A DNA stretch of 64,000 bases from Selaginella moellendorffii (GCF_000143415.4 NW_003314360.1:128355-192354); one strand, 5' to 3'. Counted from the first letter of the stretch, positions 42,962 through 54,788 are shown. Notes: a model not told the origin generated them from the letters alone. Numbers and translations are program-made.

Positions 42962-45900
42962 CCCCAAAAACATGGTACTGCTGAAGAACTTGAACCTGAG
43001 CACACAAATGCAAGACACTAACCTCAACTCCCAATCATTCCGGAGCAACACGCATTACTCTTGGCACTAACTCTTCAAATTGCCCAATTGATATGAGAAA
43101 TTGGCTCATGAGCAATAATCTTCTCAACCTCTGGCATTGGATTTACTTGTGTAACAACTGGCACCTCCTCCACTCCATGTTCCTTAGTTCTTCTCCAGTG
43201 TTGTGGAACAAAACTTTGGATGGTGAGAGCAAGAAGGAGTGATGTTGGGCCCATCAAATATCTGTCAATGTTTCATATGGGTTATCTTCATGCCCCCTTG
43301 TGGTTCATAACTTGATTCTATAGGAGTTCCTATAACAACTTCCTCCACCATCTTAGACATTGACCCTATTGCTGGTATCCGGGGCCCGACATGTCCAGGT
43401 GCCCGATATGTCCGGGTCCCGAGATATTGGGGCCCAGATATATCTGGGGCTGGACATGTCCAGGGCCCAGATATATCCGGGGTTGGACATGTCCGGGGCC
43501 CGACATATCCGGGTGCCCGACATGTCCGGGTGCCTCACATGTCCAGGGCCCGACATATCGGGGCCCGACATATCGGGGCCCGACATATCTGGGTGCCTGA
43601 CATGTCCGGGGCTCGACATGTCCGGGTGCCCGACATGTCCGGGGCTCGACATGTTCGGGTGCTTGACATGTCCGGGTGCCCGACATATCGAGGCCCGGAT
43701 ATATCTGGGGCTGGACATGTCTGGGGCCTGACATATCCAGGTGCCTGACACATCCGGGTGCCTGACATGTCCGGGTGCCCAACATGTCTGGGGCCGGACA
43801 TGTCCAGGGCCTAAGGTATGCGACATGTCTTTCTACCAACCCACTCTCGAAGCTTGGACTTGTACCAACAAACCTTGCTTCTTGTGCAACTAAAGCTTTT
43901 GATGACTATTCAAGAGATCTAGTGAGGTTGGACAATGTAGCTTCATAGAGGGACACTTTTCCTTTCCTTGCTTCGAAAGATCTCCAACTCCAATGTTTGC
44001 TCTCAGACAGATTAATTGTTGGTGTAAGTGTAATGTCATCAAGTGGTTGATCCTAGGAAAAATGCAACATTTGAATGTGACAAGAAAAGAAAATGAGAAA
44101 AAACTTACATGGAGAATAAAATGGCCCCACTGAAACATTCGAACTTCCCACCATGCAAGCCAGCATTCCATTTGTGGAAGGTGTTCAATTGACACTTTGT
44201 CTCCTTCACGCCACCATATATGCATTTCATTTGCTTTTGCCTCATGCTCCTCTTTAGTTGGTGCATCCATCCATTCCCGACAAAGCTGCTTGAACTTGTG
44301 ATAGAAGTTAGACTTGATGCATCGGCAATATTTGTTGACACTCTTTGCCCAATGAAACTTACAACTCTTCTCTCTACCTTGTAATGGCTGACTTTTATCA
44401 CCTCCAAATACTTGTTGTATAGCCAACTAATTAGCACCAGCAGCATCTACCATGAAACCATAGAAGTTGGGTTTCTTCTCGATTTGCTATTCAACAACCT
44501 CAGATATACATGTCCAAAAGACAGTTTAAGCTTGGAAATCTTGAATTTTGAATTTGGTTATAGCTATAGTCAAGTTGCACTGCAACTTATAAAAGGAATG
44601 GTTATAATGTAAATCGGTATGGAATCCTTAAAAAATGAAAAGCCACTTACTTGTGATCATAAACATGGGCTTCGATTGTTGACCAGCCTGAAACTTGTTC
44701 CATGTGGTCGAAATAGATCCAAGAATTAGCCAAATCCCCATCCATTCACTATACAAGGTCTACACTAGAAGCAGAACCAAGGGTGGACATTTTAAAGATA
44801 AAAGGGTGTTGACTGTTCGAAGTCACTTAACCAACAAACAAGCTCTCATGAATAAACTCATAGGGACATTTTCTTTTTAACTCCAAAATCACATCCAATC
44901 TAGATTGAAGCTTTCCATCTTGCCCTTCTCGCATCCACTTTTTTGTTCTGCAAAAAAAAAGAGTGTTTCTAGTGACGAAGTAGAGTTAAGTATTAATCTT
45001 ATACCTGTTTAAATTTGTCACGGGTTCTATATTTCAAAGCAGGTCTTTCAAGCTGTTCTCCGTGAACTTTTTTTTTGCTATCAACTTGTAGTAACATGTC
45101 CACCACATAGTCCTTTAGTACAGACTGTTGAACACACTTTGGAGTTGCGATATTTTCCTTCCCAGCCTCTGTAGTAATAGCAACCTTTAAATTGCGAAAA
45201 GAATCACCGCGGATTCCTTCCTCTATTGCATGTTGGTGGTATCCAACATGCACTACTGCTCTGCCTAAACATCCATCCTATGGAAGAAAATAATACATTT
45301 TTGCATCGCAACATATTTGACACACAGGTGTTGCCCCACATTTGTGACATTTAATCCCTATAGCAACCTCATGACACCTAGGGGGATTGATTGCTAAGCC
45401 TTCAAAGAAACACATATTTTTGCCATGATCAAAAATGCATTTCTCAGCGACACACTGAAGCTGTCCACTACAATGGACTATAGACACAGATCTATCACAA
45501 TAGGAGAAGTGGGTCATCTTTACCCTTCACCAATTATGTGGATCAAGATGCGTTTCTATGCCCCTCTTCTTGCTTGACAAATTGGCTGGTGGAAATTCGA
45601 AGAATATATTCCCATTATAGGAAGATGGAAGCTCCTCACCTCTCATGTACTGGAACTCTTTCAATTCCAACCGTAATGATCAAGATTGCCAAAATGCCTT
45701 ATCCACCACTTCAAAAACTGGTCCAAAAGGAATGCACCTACTTTTTTGTGAAGCTATGTCAAGAAGCTCATTTTCTTCACTGGAGAGAATAACAACTTCA
45801 TTCTTCACTCCTTGCATAGTTGGCTATGAAACTGATGCATTCTCCTCTACTTGCTTTGGAGATCCTATAACTAGAATCTCCTGACTTGTATATCTATCAA

Positions 45901-46130
45901 AATCCCATTGAATCCCATTCTTTCCCATACCATTGTTGAGAAGAATGGATTTTTCTATTTGATTACCCTTATTACAACATACATTCTACAAACTAACTAA
46001 TCCCAACTTTAGCTTGAATCTTCTACAAAGAAAGATCTCTCCTATAACACTTGTAGAGAAAACAATTGGAGGCTCTTGATCAAATTTTAAGTAAAATTCT
46101 CTCATATCTTCTCCTTGCTCAACCACTTAG
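42962..46130 (-). pseudogene. Mutator-like transposase gene, copy B (decayed)
   Basis: Aligns with the intact gene at 60458-63820. Exon 1 is at about 46130-45003 (VSIVHCSGQLQCVAEKC, HVGYHQHAIEEG), exon 2 at about 44950-44640, exon 3 at about 44590-44105 (REKSCKFHWAKSVNKYC, WLAWWEVRMFQWGH) and part of exon 4 at 44055-42962. Stops interrupt it, for example TAG after KMYYFLP at about 45279, where the intact copy has CGG. A minisatellite of about 450 bp is inserted in exon 4 (43377-43829). The 3' third, including the SWIM finger, is replaced by gypsy A copy 2. The upstream flank also matches the flank of the intact gene to the window end. Confidence 0.85.
43377..43829. repeat. Minisatellite of about 20-bp units (GACATGTCC type)
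   Basis: Around twenty tandem units built on GACATGTCCGGGTGCCC and GACATATCGGGGCCC variants. Each contains a palindromic GACATGTC or a near version. All frames on both strands are open because the unit lacks stops, so several long apparent ORFs here are spurious. It sits exactly where intact MULE copy A has only a few codons (between the SMSKMVEE and ERVGRR segments). Confidence 0.9.
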
Positions 46131-46731
46131 AAAAAATTTAAGGAGACACTAACAAGGAAGAACAAAAATATTCTTTTGTATTGTGAGCTTTAATTAGTTG
46201 TATCCTTGCAAAGGACAAATTAATTATTTTAACAAAATATACAACCATTTAGAATCTAGAGATATATGAGAATCTTAAAGAGCCACCCATATTAATTGTA
46301 TAATTGATTATGAGAGGAATAATACTGTTGAAATGAATGGGGTTATGAGTAAGAGGTGTCAATTAATCACGAGAATTGTAGCATTGATTGCTTGTTCTCC
46401 CTTTCATCTCCATGCTCTTTTCCCTTCAAAAGAGTTTCATTCTTTTGTAACAAGTGAGAGAGAGTCAAGCTCAAAAAGTTTGGTTCATGTGTGACCATTG
46501 ATTATGACCGTTAATTTTTAGGGTTTTACTGCTAGGGTTTAAGCAAGGAAGGGCAAGAGAAAAATGCCTAAATCTCACAATATACTTCAAGATGCTTCTC
46601 AATCAGGACACTAGATGCTCTTCAAGACACTAGAAAGACACTCCTCAATCAAGGTATGCCTCTCTCTACTACTTTTTCATCTCCCCATCTTTTACTCCTA
46701 GCTCGCGAGCAACTTGTGTCTCACGGCTACT
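46131..46731. other. Upstream flank of MULE copy B and AT-rich spacer
   Basis: 46131-46290 matches 63845-64000 upstream of the intact MULE gene (AAAGGACAAATTAATTATTT and related strings), so it is element non-coding DNA. 46300-46730 has no recognised content. Confidence 0.55.
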
Positions 46732-47268
46732 TCGTGCTGGAATGATTGATTCAACAGCAAACCAATCTTCCCAACACGTCAGATTCTTTTTTTTTTTTTG
46801 TCGTTCCCTTGGCACTGAGAAGATTAGTTTGGCAATAAACTGATCTTCCCAGTGCCAAGGGAACTACTTCTTTTTTTCGTTTTTTTGTTCCCTTGGATCA
46901 GTTCGGCGATGAACCAATCTTCCCAGTGCCATGGGAACTGCTTCTTTTCTTCTTTTTTTTTGTTCTCTTAGCCCTAGAAGATTGGTTTGCTACCAAACCG
47001 ATCTTCTCAATGCTAAGGGAGTTGTTCCTTTTCTTTTTTTCTTTAGTTTTCTTGGCACTGGAAGATTGGTTCGCCAAAACAATCTTCCCAGCACCAAGAT
47101 AGTTACTTCTTTTCATTTTTCCTTTGTTCCTTTGGCACTGAAAGATTGATTTAGTAGTGAACTAATCTTCTCAACACCAAGGGAGCTACTTCTTTTCTTT
47201 TTTTCTTTTGTTCCCTTGGTGCTAGAAAATTGGTTCGGCAACAAACCAATTTTCCTAGTGCCAAGGAA
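46732..47268. repeat. Array of seven tandem hairpin units
   Basis: Each unit of about 60 bp is an inverted repeat of the form CCCTTGGCACTGGGAAGATT, a short loop (GGTTCGGCAAC type), then the complement AATCTTCCCAGTGCCAAGGG. T-rich spacers of 15-25 bp separate the units, giving a period of about 80 bp. The best unit (46803-46864) pairs 26 of 28 arm positions. The others begin near 46732 (degenerate), 46889 (shortened left arm), 46962, 47047, 47128 and 47210. No protein-coding content. Transcription would yield a string of stem-loops. Confidence 0.85.
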
Positions 47269-47545
47269 ATTGCTTTTATTTTTCTTCAAATTTTTTTTAA
47301 TGTTTACTCAAGTTTTTCTGTCATTTTTATACAGACATATAAATCATGCCACAACAGAAGAAGCATGCTGGTCAACCTCAATGGACCCGTTCTCTAGGAA
47401 AATGACTAGATCATTATGCTAGATTCAATAGGGACACCTCACAAGTTCAAGGTGCTGCTTCAGAGGAAGACCATGGTGGGAGCAATGGTGTCCAGATCCA
47501 AGCAATGGTTGATCCTAATGTAGATGTCAGCATGTAGGAGCCAGA
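47269..47545 (+). other. Locus interrupted by solo LTR copy 2, left part
   Basis: Low-complexity sequence reading KFKVLLQRKTMVGAMV or QVQGAASEEDHGGSNGVQ in different frames. Together with 48680-49020 on the other side of the LTR it forms one decayed locus of unknown identity, possibly a transposon gag-like region. Confidence 0.3.
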
Positions 47546-48679
47546 TGTAAGCCATAAATTATTCCTTTCCAATCTGCCAGCTTACCTCATCTATCCGACC
47601 AACCCCGCCTTGGCTTTAGCTAAGTTCCCTCGCTAAGGTTCCCGCCTATGGTACCAACTCGTACTTGGTCCTACTTGGTTTCAGCTACTCATTGCACGAG
47701 CCACGGAGCATTAGCCATCCCCAAATCTCTCCCAATCCCCCTCCCCGGGTTAGACTAGACTTAAGGTTTGGCTATACTCCCCACAGGCACAAGCAGCCAA
47801 GCACATTAAGCCTCCAAGTTCCTAACATCTCTTAGTACCACAAGATTTGATTATGGGACCCTCTAAATCCCAAGTCTTGGGTGCAACACTTGCTTCGGGA
47901 CGCCAGGGCGAAACACCGTGGCCTAACGGCCCGGTATGGGTACCTCTACCCCCCCACTTCCATCCCAAAGGGAAGGTCCAAGCCCCTAGAAAGGGCAAGG
48001 AACAATGAGCCACAAGGTACTCAAGTGGGGCACCACCTCACATGAGTTGGGAGCACCGCAGTCGGTTTCTCTTTCGGGAGTGGGAGTTGCTCTTGAGCAC
48101 TTCCTTGGGTGGCCCTTCTGGAACCACTCGAGTCCATGCTCACTCTCACCCAAGGCCCCTCATCCCCAATCTCAACCTCAAGTCAGTTTAGAAGCACCAC
48201 TGGAGAGTTCCTTCAAAACTGATTCCTGGACCTCAGTATCCCTACTATACTTTTGGAACCCTCTGCAACCCCCCCCCCTAGGAGACACATGCTTTGGGCT
48301 TTCACCCCTTGACCTATATTAGTATTCGGACTCAGTCTCGGACTCGATCTTGGACCTGACTTCGGACTCAGTCTCAAACTCGATCTCGAACTCGATCTCG
48401 GACCCGATTTTGGACTCGATTTCGGATTCAATTTTGGATTCGATCTCAGACCCGATTTCGAATCGCAGACTCCATCTTGAACTCGGTCTCGAACTTGGCC
48501 TCGAACTTGGTCTCCGAGTCGGTCTCGGACTCGATCCCGGACTCTATCACGAACTCGGTCTCAGAGTCGGTCTTGGACTCGATCTCAGACTTGGTCCCAT
48601 CCGATGAACTCTTTGTCATTTCGGTCATGCTTTCGGGGATCCTTTAGCCTACGACACCTCGGGGAGTTGGTTCCTTACA
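47546..48679 (-). repeat. Solo LTR, copy 2 (reverse orientation)
   Basis: 1134 bp, TGTAAGCC to CCTTACA on plus, flanked by CCAGA (47541-47545) and CCAAA (48680-48684), a 5-bp duplication with one transition. Contains the same head, 12-bp repeat zone (48320-48600), C homopolymer (about 48271) and long tail as the copies at 17855 and 53678. Confidence 0.85.
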
Positions 48680-49079
48680 CCAAATGGTTCTAGAGAGCAC
48701 GGAAATGCATAACCTATCTATAACATAGGAGAAGCTGCTGCTGGTGGTGGAAATGAGGCACTTAGTGCCATAGGTGGTGTGGTAGAAATGAGGCACCTGG
48801 TGCTATAGGTGGTGGGGCAAATCTTGGTGGTGGAAATGGTAGACATGTTGTTGCTCCTGAAAGTCACAGAAATGAGGTGGTAACTATGATAGAGGTTGAC
48901 ACAATTTTGAATGAGCAAGTACACGAGACTATTGTCTAGGCTCAAGAACGAACTATCAATAAGGTGTTAGGTGAAATGGCTTAGAAAGGATCCCAATATC
49001 TTCAGATTCCACTTTGCTATCTTATGTAGAGTCACTGGGTGCGCTCAGCCTATGACCTCAACATGGCTATTTATACCTC
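48680..49079 (+). other. Locus interrupted by solo LTR copy 2, right part
   Basis: Two near-repeats of GGTGGTGGAAATGAGGCAC encode glycine-rich sequence (EAAAGGGNEALSA). Frames are broken and no domain is recognised. Confidence 0.3.
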
Positions 49080-49300
49080 TTTCATAGAGGTTGGATGCAT
49101 ACTGCTGGATCATTTATTATGTTGTCATCATTCCCCGGAACAAATCGCATAGACATGGTTACTCGTGAGATCAAGTAGACTTGGGGTACTAGCACAATGC
49201 TGGCAAACGTCCTGACCAAGGCTCTACCTTGTGTACAGCATCAAGTCTTCCTAAAGACACTCAAGCTAGGTGACAGAAACCTTGAGTAGGAGTGCCGGGA
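49080..49300 (+). pseudogene. Copia RNase H terminal fragment
   Basis: Reads RIDMVTREIK, then STMLANVLTKALPCVQHQVF, which matches the end of Ty1/copia polyproteins (KHIDMVTREI, ADVLTKALP). Only the C-terminal part survives. It is distinct from the copia element at 28-32 kb. Confidence 0.65.
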
Positions 49301-49399
49301 AGCACAAGGTTCACATCACTAGCCACATCACATATCCTCACCAACCGGCAAGAGTTGCCATAACCACCAAAATGCAGTGAAGTATCTACCAAGTTGTTT

Positions 49400-49600
49400 C
49401 CACAAATCCTACAATGGAAGTAGCCCATAATCCTGACTCTAGGAATTCCCCAAGAACCTCTCTAGCATGAACTTCAATGGTATTTGATGTTCCAAAGGGT
49501 GCAACCACATTCTTGCATGTCTATGCTATTGGAAGGGATTCAGCCATATGGGATGAAACTTGTAGTTTTGAGATGAAACGAACAAAGAGTGAACCCTAGG
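49400..49600 (+). pseudogene. Cytochrome P450 fragment near the K-helix / PERF region
   Basis: Reads DVPKGATTFLHVYAIGRDSA, then IWDETCSFEMKRTKS. It corresponds to DIPKGTPTFVICFTIGRDPA and VWEDALRFKPERF in the 32.3-33.6 kb P450. The PERF motif is degraded to MKRT. No other P450 part is found adjacent. Confidence 0.65.
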
Positions 49601-50029
49601 CTAACTTCCCAACCCTTTAAGGCATTCTAACCTTAAATCTCATAGGCCATAGAAGATTCTCAAAATATTTTTGTGGTTCATGTCATTGTCCCCTTTCTCA
49701 TAACCTAGCCATTGATGGTAGTCTTGAGAAGGTAAACAAGCCTCACATGAAGAGAGTCCAAAGTAATATAACCATGGAGAAAAGATGTGTAAATGGCATT
49801 ATTAACATTGCAACAAAATGAAAGAAAGAAAGTAAATATGGTTTTCTATGGCTGCTCCTTCGGGTCCCCGGAGTAGTGACTATCCCCAACGGAAAAGAAG
49901 GAACACACCACTGTGGCGGCCCTTGTGATAATATGGTCACGGAAACAAAGGAATGAGAATAATGCAAATGGCTCAAAAATATAGCTATAGAACTCAATTA
50001 TTTCCTTCCTTAGAAATGTCATTTAAATC
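49601..50029. other. Spacer, nothing recognised
   Basis: No domain or repeat identified. Confidence 0.3.
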
Positions 50030-50700
50030 ATAACTAAAACTCAAAAACACTCTCTTTATATCATCCTCAATTTCCTATGTAGCTTCCTCCATGCAATACC
50101 CATTCTACTAAACTAACACCTCCTAAGTTCTCTTACGGCGTGTTTTCATCAATTTTTGAGCAAGAATATTGGCTAAATCAGCCTTCTCAGAATTAATTTC
50201 TAGGACCTAGATGATGGATTGATTCATGACATCATCAGAGTGCAAATAAAATTTAATTTTTCTTATATGGAATGTTGGATGAATTTCAAACTAGTTGGCA
50301 AGTCTAAAGTGTAAGCAAAATCCCCTATGCATTGTAAAATTATCCAAAGTCTGTAATGCCATGGGCATTGCCACCTCCTTTAAGAGATTGTTGCACATCT
50401 GACAACTTCAAGAAAACCTTGTTACCAACTTTGTACTCTTAATGACTATGATGCTCATCAACCAATCTCTTATTTTATATTTGAACTTGTCTCATATTTA
50501 ATTTTGCCAACTCAAGTTTGTTTTGTATATCCTCTAGAAAATCACAAATATGAGACATATGAACCAAAGCTAAACTCAAACTCATGGGAGACCTAGGCTC
50601 ATAACCATACATTGCTATAAATGAAGACATGCCAATAATCAATTGATGAAGAGCATGAACCATTTTTAACCTTATGAGTTGAAGAGTTGAGCTCACAAGT
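50030..50700 (-). pseudogene. Decayed gypsy integrase C-terminal region
   Basis: Minus-strand reading gives IIGMSSFIAMYGYEPRSPMS (the PF-M-YGYEPR signature of gypsy integrases), ICDFLEDIQNKLELAKLNMR and EYKVGNKVFLKL. Stops abound towards 50030. Confidence 0.75.
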
Positions 50701-50929
50701 CAAGCTCAAGTTTCAATTGTAGTTTAATACAAATATTATAAACTTTAAATATTAAGGTTATGGCAAACTTAATAATTTTATATCACTCTACACATTTTAT
50801 AGATTAAAATGTTCTAAATATTTACTATATACTATCTTTTATTAATTATATAAAGTATAATAAGTTTATATTATTGATAGAGAATAAACATTAATAGTTT
50901 TGGCAAATCTAATTAGCTCTAAAAATTTT

Positions 50930-51780
50930 CTGCAATTCAGCAATAGTAAAGCTCACCTAATGTATATAAATATCCACTTTAGGATCCTCGTGTAAGGTGT
51001 TGATAAAAATGTAATACATATGCTTGCAAGGAGTATATACCTTCCCATGTTCCTCACGCTTAGTAAAGTCTAGATATATGCAAAGAGAAAAGTCTTGAAT
51101 GGCAATTGTGTACTCTCCACCTTCTATTTTGACTATATACTCCTTTACAAAGGCAGTGATGTACTTCGTGAAAAGAATCTCACACTAAAGCGTTTAAGCC
51201 AAGCTTATTTTACCCTACTTCTTCTTGGAGACGGTACTAATAAATTTAACTACCTTACTTTTTCTTATTAGCCTCCTGTGCATCTCTATGAAAACAGTCT
51301 TAGTTCCATCACTCATATCTCTAACTCTTCTCTCAAAATTAAAACTAGATTTCTCAAGGTTTTTAATCACATCCGAGGTGAGTAGGACTTCATTAGCAAC
51401 TGGTCATTTTTTAGGTATTGCATTAGGTTTAGTCACTATAGTGTCTTCAAGTTGCTTCATATGGTTGGCATTGGTGTTGTAACAATATAGCTAACACCAT
51501 CTCAAAAATCCTATTTGCTTTTGTTCCCCATAGAAATAAAGGGTTGGAACAAAAATAAACTTGTCACCAACATTTGCCCAACATTTGCCCCTTAGAAGTA
51601 TCCTACACACTTTATATATGATTTTGCTGGCACTCAATTTATTGAGTGCACTTTCATAGCTTGGGGAGGAGGAACAAAAGAATGTCAAAAGAGGAGTAAA
51701 AAAAAAATGTATGGAAGCAATCAAATGGAAGAAACTCACCCTTGGTGGTTGACTTCCCACTTATGTGCTAAATTTTCTTG
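50930..51780 (-). pseudogene. Mutator-like transposase, copy D: C-terminal fragment with decayed SWIM finger
   Basis: Matches the C-terminal third of the intact MULE gene: NAIPKKWPVANEVLLTSD-like (a stop replaces W), ITAFVKEYIVKIEGG, and then CIYLDFTKREEHGKVYTPCKH, where the intact gene has the SWIM pattern CTCPDF...CKH. The first C-x-C has lost one cysteine. It ends with YYIFINTLHEDPKVD. Divergence from the intact copy is greater than for copy B. Confidence 0.75.
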
Positions 51781-51789
51781 CTCTTAATC

Positions 51790-52030
51790 TCATATTCTCA
51801 CATGCTCAATCTTTCACAATCACAATCTCAACTCACACACTCAATCTCTTGATCTCTCTCACTCTCTTGCTCTCTTGATCTCTCTTGCTCTCTCACTCTC
51901 TCTCTCTCTCACTCTTTTGCACTTACACGCTCAATCTCTCACACTTGTGCGCTCGATCTCTCCCACTCCCGTACTCGATCTCTTGCACTTGATCTCTCAC
52001 ACTCACACCTCTTGCACGTTCAACTCACAG
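51790..52030. repeat. CT-rich microsatellite
   Basis: Degenerate CTCTCTCACTCTCT and CACTCACACTCAATCTC runs. The adjacent 52031-52450 shows no gene. Confidence 0.8.
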
Positions 52031-52449
52031 TGCAAACAATAACCTAATCTTGGCAGCTACCTAAACCCCAATCCTGACGGCTGCCCTAACCCTAAAAAAT
52101 CTCTCATCTTGGCCATTTATTCAGAATAACTTAAATCTCAGCCATCACGATATCTTCGATCTTATGGTTCTTTATTTTATGATGATATAACTAGCACTTG
52201 TCAATGTTTTAGTTATTAGAGATATGATATTATTTTTTCTAAATTATCTAGAAAGGATGTCATTGTGGATTTTTACAAGTAGCATAAAGAGAGAGAAAAC
52301 TCCAAAACCTATTAAGAAGGATGGAAAGATTTCTTCTACATTTTTAAGATCACCCACCTTTTTCATTCTCTCAAAATATTATTTCTGAAATTTTTTTATG
52401 TCGGCATTTTGATTTTTGTCTTGAACTCTATTTCATTAGATGCTATGAT

Positions 52450-53677
52450 TTGCAACAACAGCAGTATAGTTGCATGCTCAGAGTTTCTTCTTTCCAATGT
52501 GGACAACAATGGGATTTATAGAATTCCAAATCGAAGGAGATTCAAGTTTTGGGATCTCCAATCAAAATGCCAAGATGCACTCTAGCTAAAATGAATGTGG
52601 AACAAAAGTCAATTATCATCCTCTTCTCCTCCTCTAATTCAAGTGGAGAAGTCATGCTAATGCTAGTGTTAAATTCACCATATCCATCTTCACCAATATT
52701 CAAATTTGTTAGTACTACTTTCCAGTTTTTATGCCTCTCAATTGATGTGCACTTGTTTTTGTATATGAGTGAGCTTCCATCCTCCTACAACAGCAACATT
52801 TTCTTTGAACTATCACCTCTTGTCAGCAACATAGGTTCCAAATGGAAAGGGATGGAAACTAAGTAGAATGCCCACAATTGGTGCAAGATCAAAACCACAC
52901 ACTTCAAACATTTCAAAGGTATGGTATCTATAGTTCATTGTAGTGGGCATTTACATTACGTGGATGAAACATGTAATCAGGATTGCTGTAGAAATTCTAT
53001 ATTTTTTGAAGGGTCTGCAATCAATTCTCCTGCTCATGACACTATTGTTATTGGATTCAAGTGTTGATTTTGCAAAAAATACTCCTCTATGCCATCTGCA
53101 AGGCTAGGATGTATTTTTTTTTCCAAAGGATGGAGTGGTTGGAAGAGCTACGGTGTATGTTGGCACATACATACATCTAATGCAGAAAGGGATACAAAGG
53201 AGTTATCTCAACTGTTCCAAAGATGCTATGTAGAAAAAGGCTATGAGAAACTTATTTGCAACTCCAAAGAATGTTCAGAAAATTGTCCTTAAAGATTTTA
53301 TCGCAAGCACCCTACTCAATCTGAGCTACCAAAATACTCAACTAAACGAAGTTATCTTGCCGGACTTACTATGAGGCGTACAACTTGCTACTAGCTTGAG
53401 GAGGTACGTCCATTGTATTTCATATATTACAATAATATCTTTTTTTTACATTATATTGTTTAGGATAAAATTTGGATGTATAAATTTCGAGAGAAGAAGT
53501 TGCAATAAAAACTTGACTCCATCCTTGAACTGAAATGAACTTGTTCATATGAGTTCAACCATAAAAGTTGGTTTTTAGACCAAGTTGTGAATGAACAAGA
53601 GCGCCCCTTCATCTTCAAAATATCTACAATGGGCCCTACCTTAGGTGTAGATCTTGTCTCCCAAATGGATATGTCTG
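52450..53677 (+). pseudogene. Mutator-like transposase, copy C: exons 1-2
   Basis: Plus-strand relative of the intact gene. Exon 1 is at about 52450-53400 (ELPSSYNSNIFFEL, HNWCKIKTTHFKHF, VSIVHCSGHLHYV, FFEGSAIN). Exon 2 is at about 53460-53677 (DSILELK, FIFKMSTMGPTLGVDLV). Several in-frame stops. It is cut at 53677 by a solo LTR and resumes at 54789. Confidence 0.8.
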
Positions 53678-54788
53678 TGTAAAGAACCAATTCCCTGAGG
53701 TGTCGTAGGCTAAAGGATCCCCGAAGGCACGACTGAAATGATAAAGAGTTTATCAGATGGAACCAAGTCTGAAATCAAGTCTAAAACTGACTCTGAGACC
53801 GAGTTTGAGATAGAGTTTAGGATCGAATCCAAGGCTGACTCTAAGACCGAGTTCGAGACCAAGTCCGATACCGAGTTTGAGACTGAGTCCGAGATTTGAG
53901 ATCGGGTCTAAGATCGAGTCCGAGGTCAAGTGATTGAGGCCGAGCTCAAGTCTGAGATCAAGGCTAAGGTCGAGTCCAAAACCAAGTCCGTATATTAATA
54001 CAGGTCATGGGGTGAAAGCCCAAAGCATGTGCCTCCTGGCGGGGGGGGGGGGGGGGGGGGGGGCTTGAAAGGGTTCAAAAAATATAGTAGGGATAGTGAG
54101 GTCTAGGAACTAGTCTTGAAGGGACTCTCTAGTGGTGTTTCCAAACTGACTTGAGGTTGAGACTAAGGCTTAGAGACCTTGGGTGGGAGTGAGCATGGAC
54201 TTGGGTGGTGTCGAAAGGGCCACCCAAGGAAGTGCTCAAGAGCAGCTCCCACTCCCGAAAGGGAAACTGATTGTGGTGTTCTTCGGCTCATGTGGAGTGA
54301 TGCCCCATTTGAGTACCTTGCGGCTTATTGGTCCTTGCCCTTCCTAGGGGTTTGGGCCTTCCTTTCGGGATGGAAGTGAGGGAGTAAAGGTACCCATACC
54401 GGGCCGTTAGGCCATGGTGTTTCTCCTCGGTGTCCTGAAGCAAGTGTTGCACCCAAGGCTTAGGATTTAGAGGGTCCCATGATCAAGTCTTATTATACCA
54501 AGAGATGTTAGGAACTTGGAATGGTTGCTTGTGCCTGCAGGGAGTGTAATTGAACCTTAAGTCCAATCTAACCTAGGGAGGGGGATTGGGAGAGATTTGG
54601 GGAATCCGTGAATGGATGGATAATGCTTCGTTTTTTGTGCAGTAAATAGTTGAAACCAAGTAAGATCAAGTACGAGCTAGTACAATAGATGGGAACCTTG
54701 GTAAGGGAATTTAGCTAAGGCTAAGGCAGTGTTGGTCGGATAAACAAGGTAAGCTGGCAAATTGGAAAGAAAAATTTTGTGGCTTACA
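53678..54788 (+). repeat. Solo LTR, copy 3
   Basis: 1111 bp from TGTAAAGAACC to GGCTTACA, with a perfect GTCTG duplication at 53673-53677 and 54789-54793. It interrupts exon 2 of MULE copy C within the MDMDGDGD-equivalent codons. It contains the 12-bp repeat zone (53760-53990) and a run of 23 consecutive G (54041-54063). Confidence 0.92.

Noticed and set aside
43377-43829. Possible CRISPR-like array of short palindromic repeats
   Set aside because: Units are contiguous tandem repeats without unique spacers, and the setting is a plant transposon.
43360-43839. Several long ORFs on both strands rich in G, P, R, H, C and MSG repeats
   Set aside because: They are produced by the stop-free 20-bp minisatellite and are open in every frame; no gene is supported.
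46732-47268. Possible tRNA or snRNA cluster, given the repeated stem-loops
   Set aside because: Units are simple hairpins without cloverleaf features or A/B boxes.
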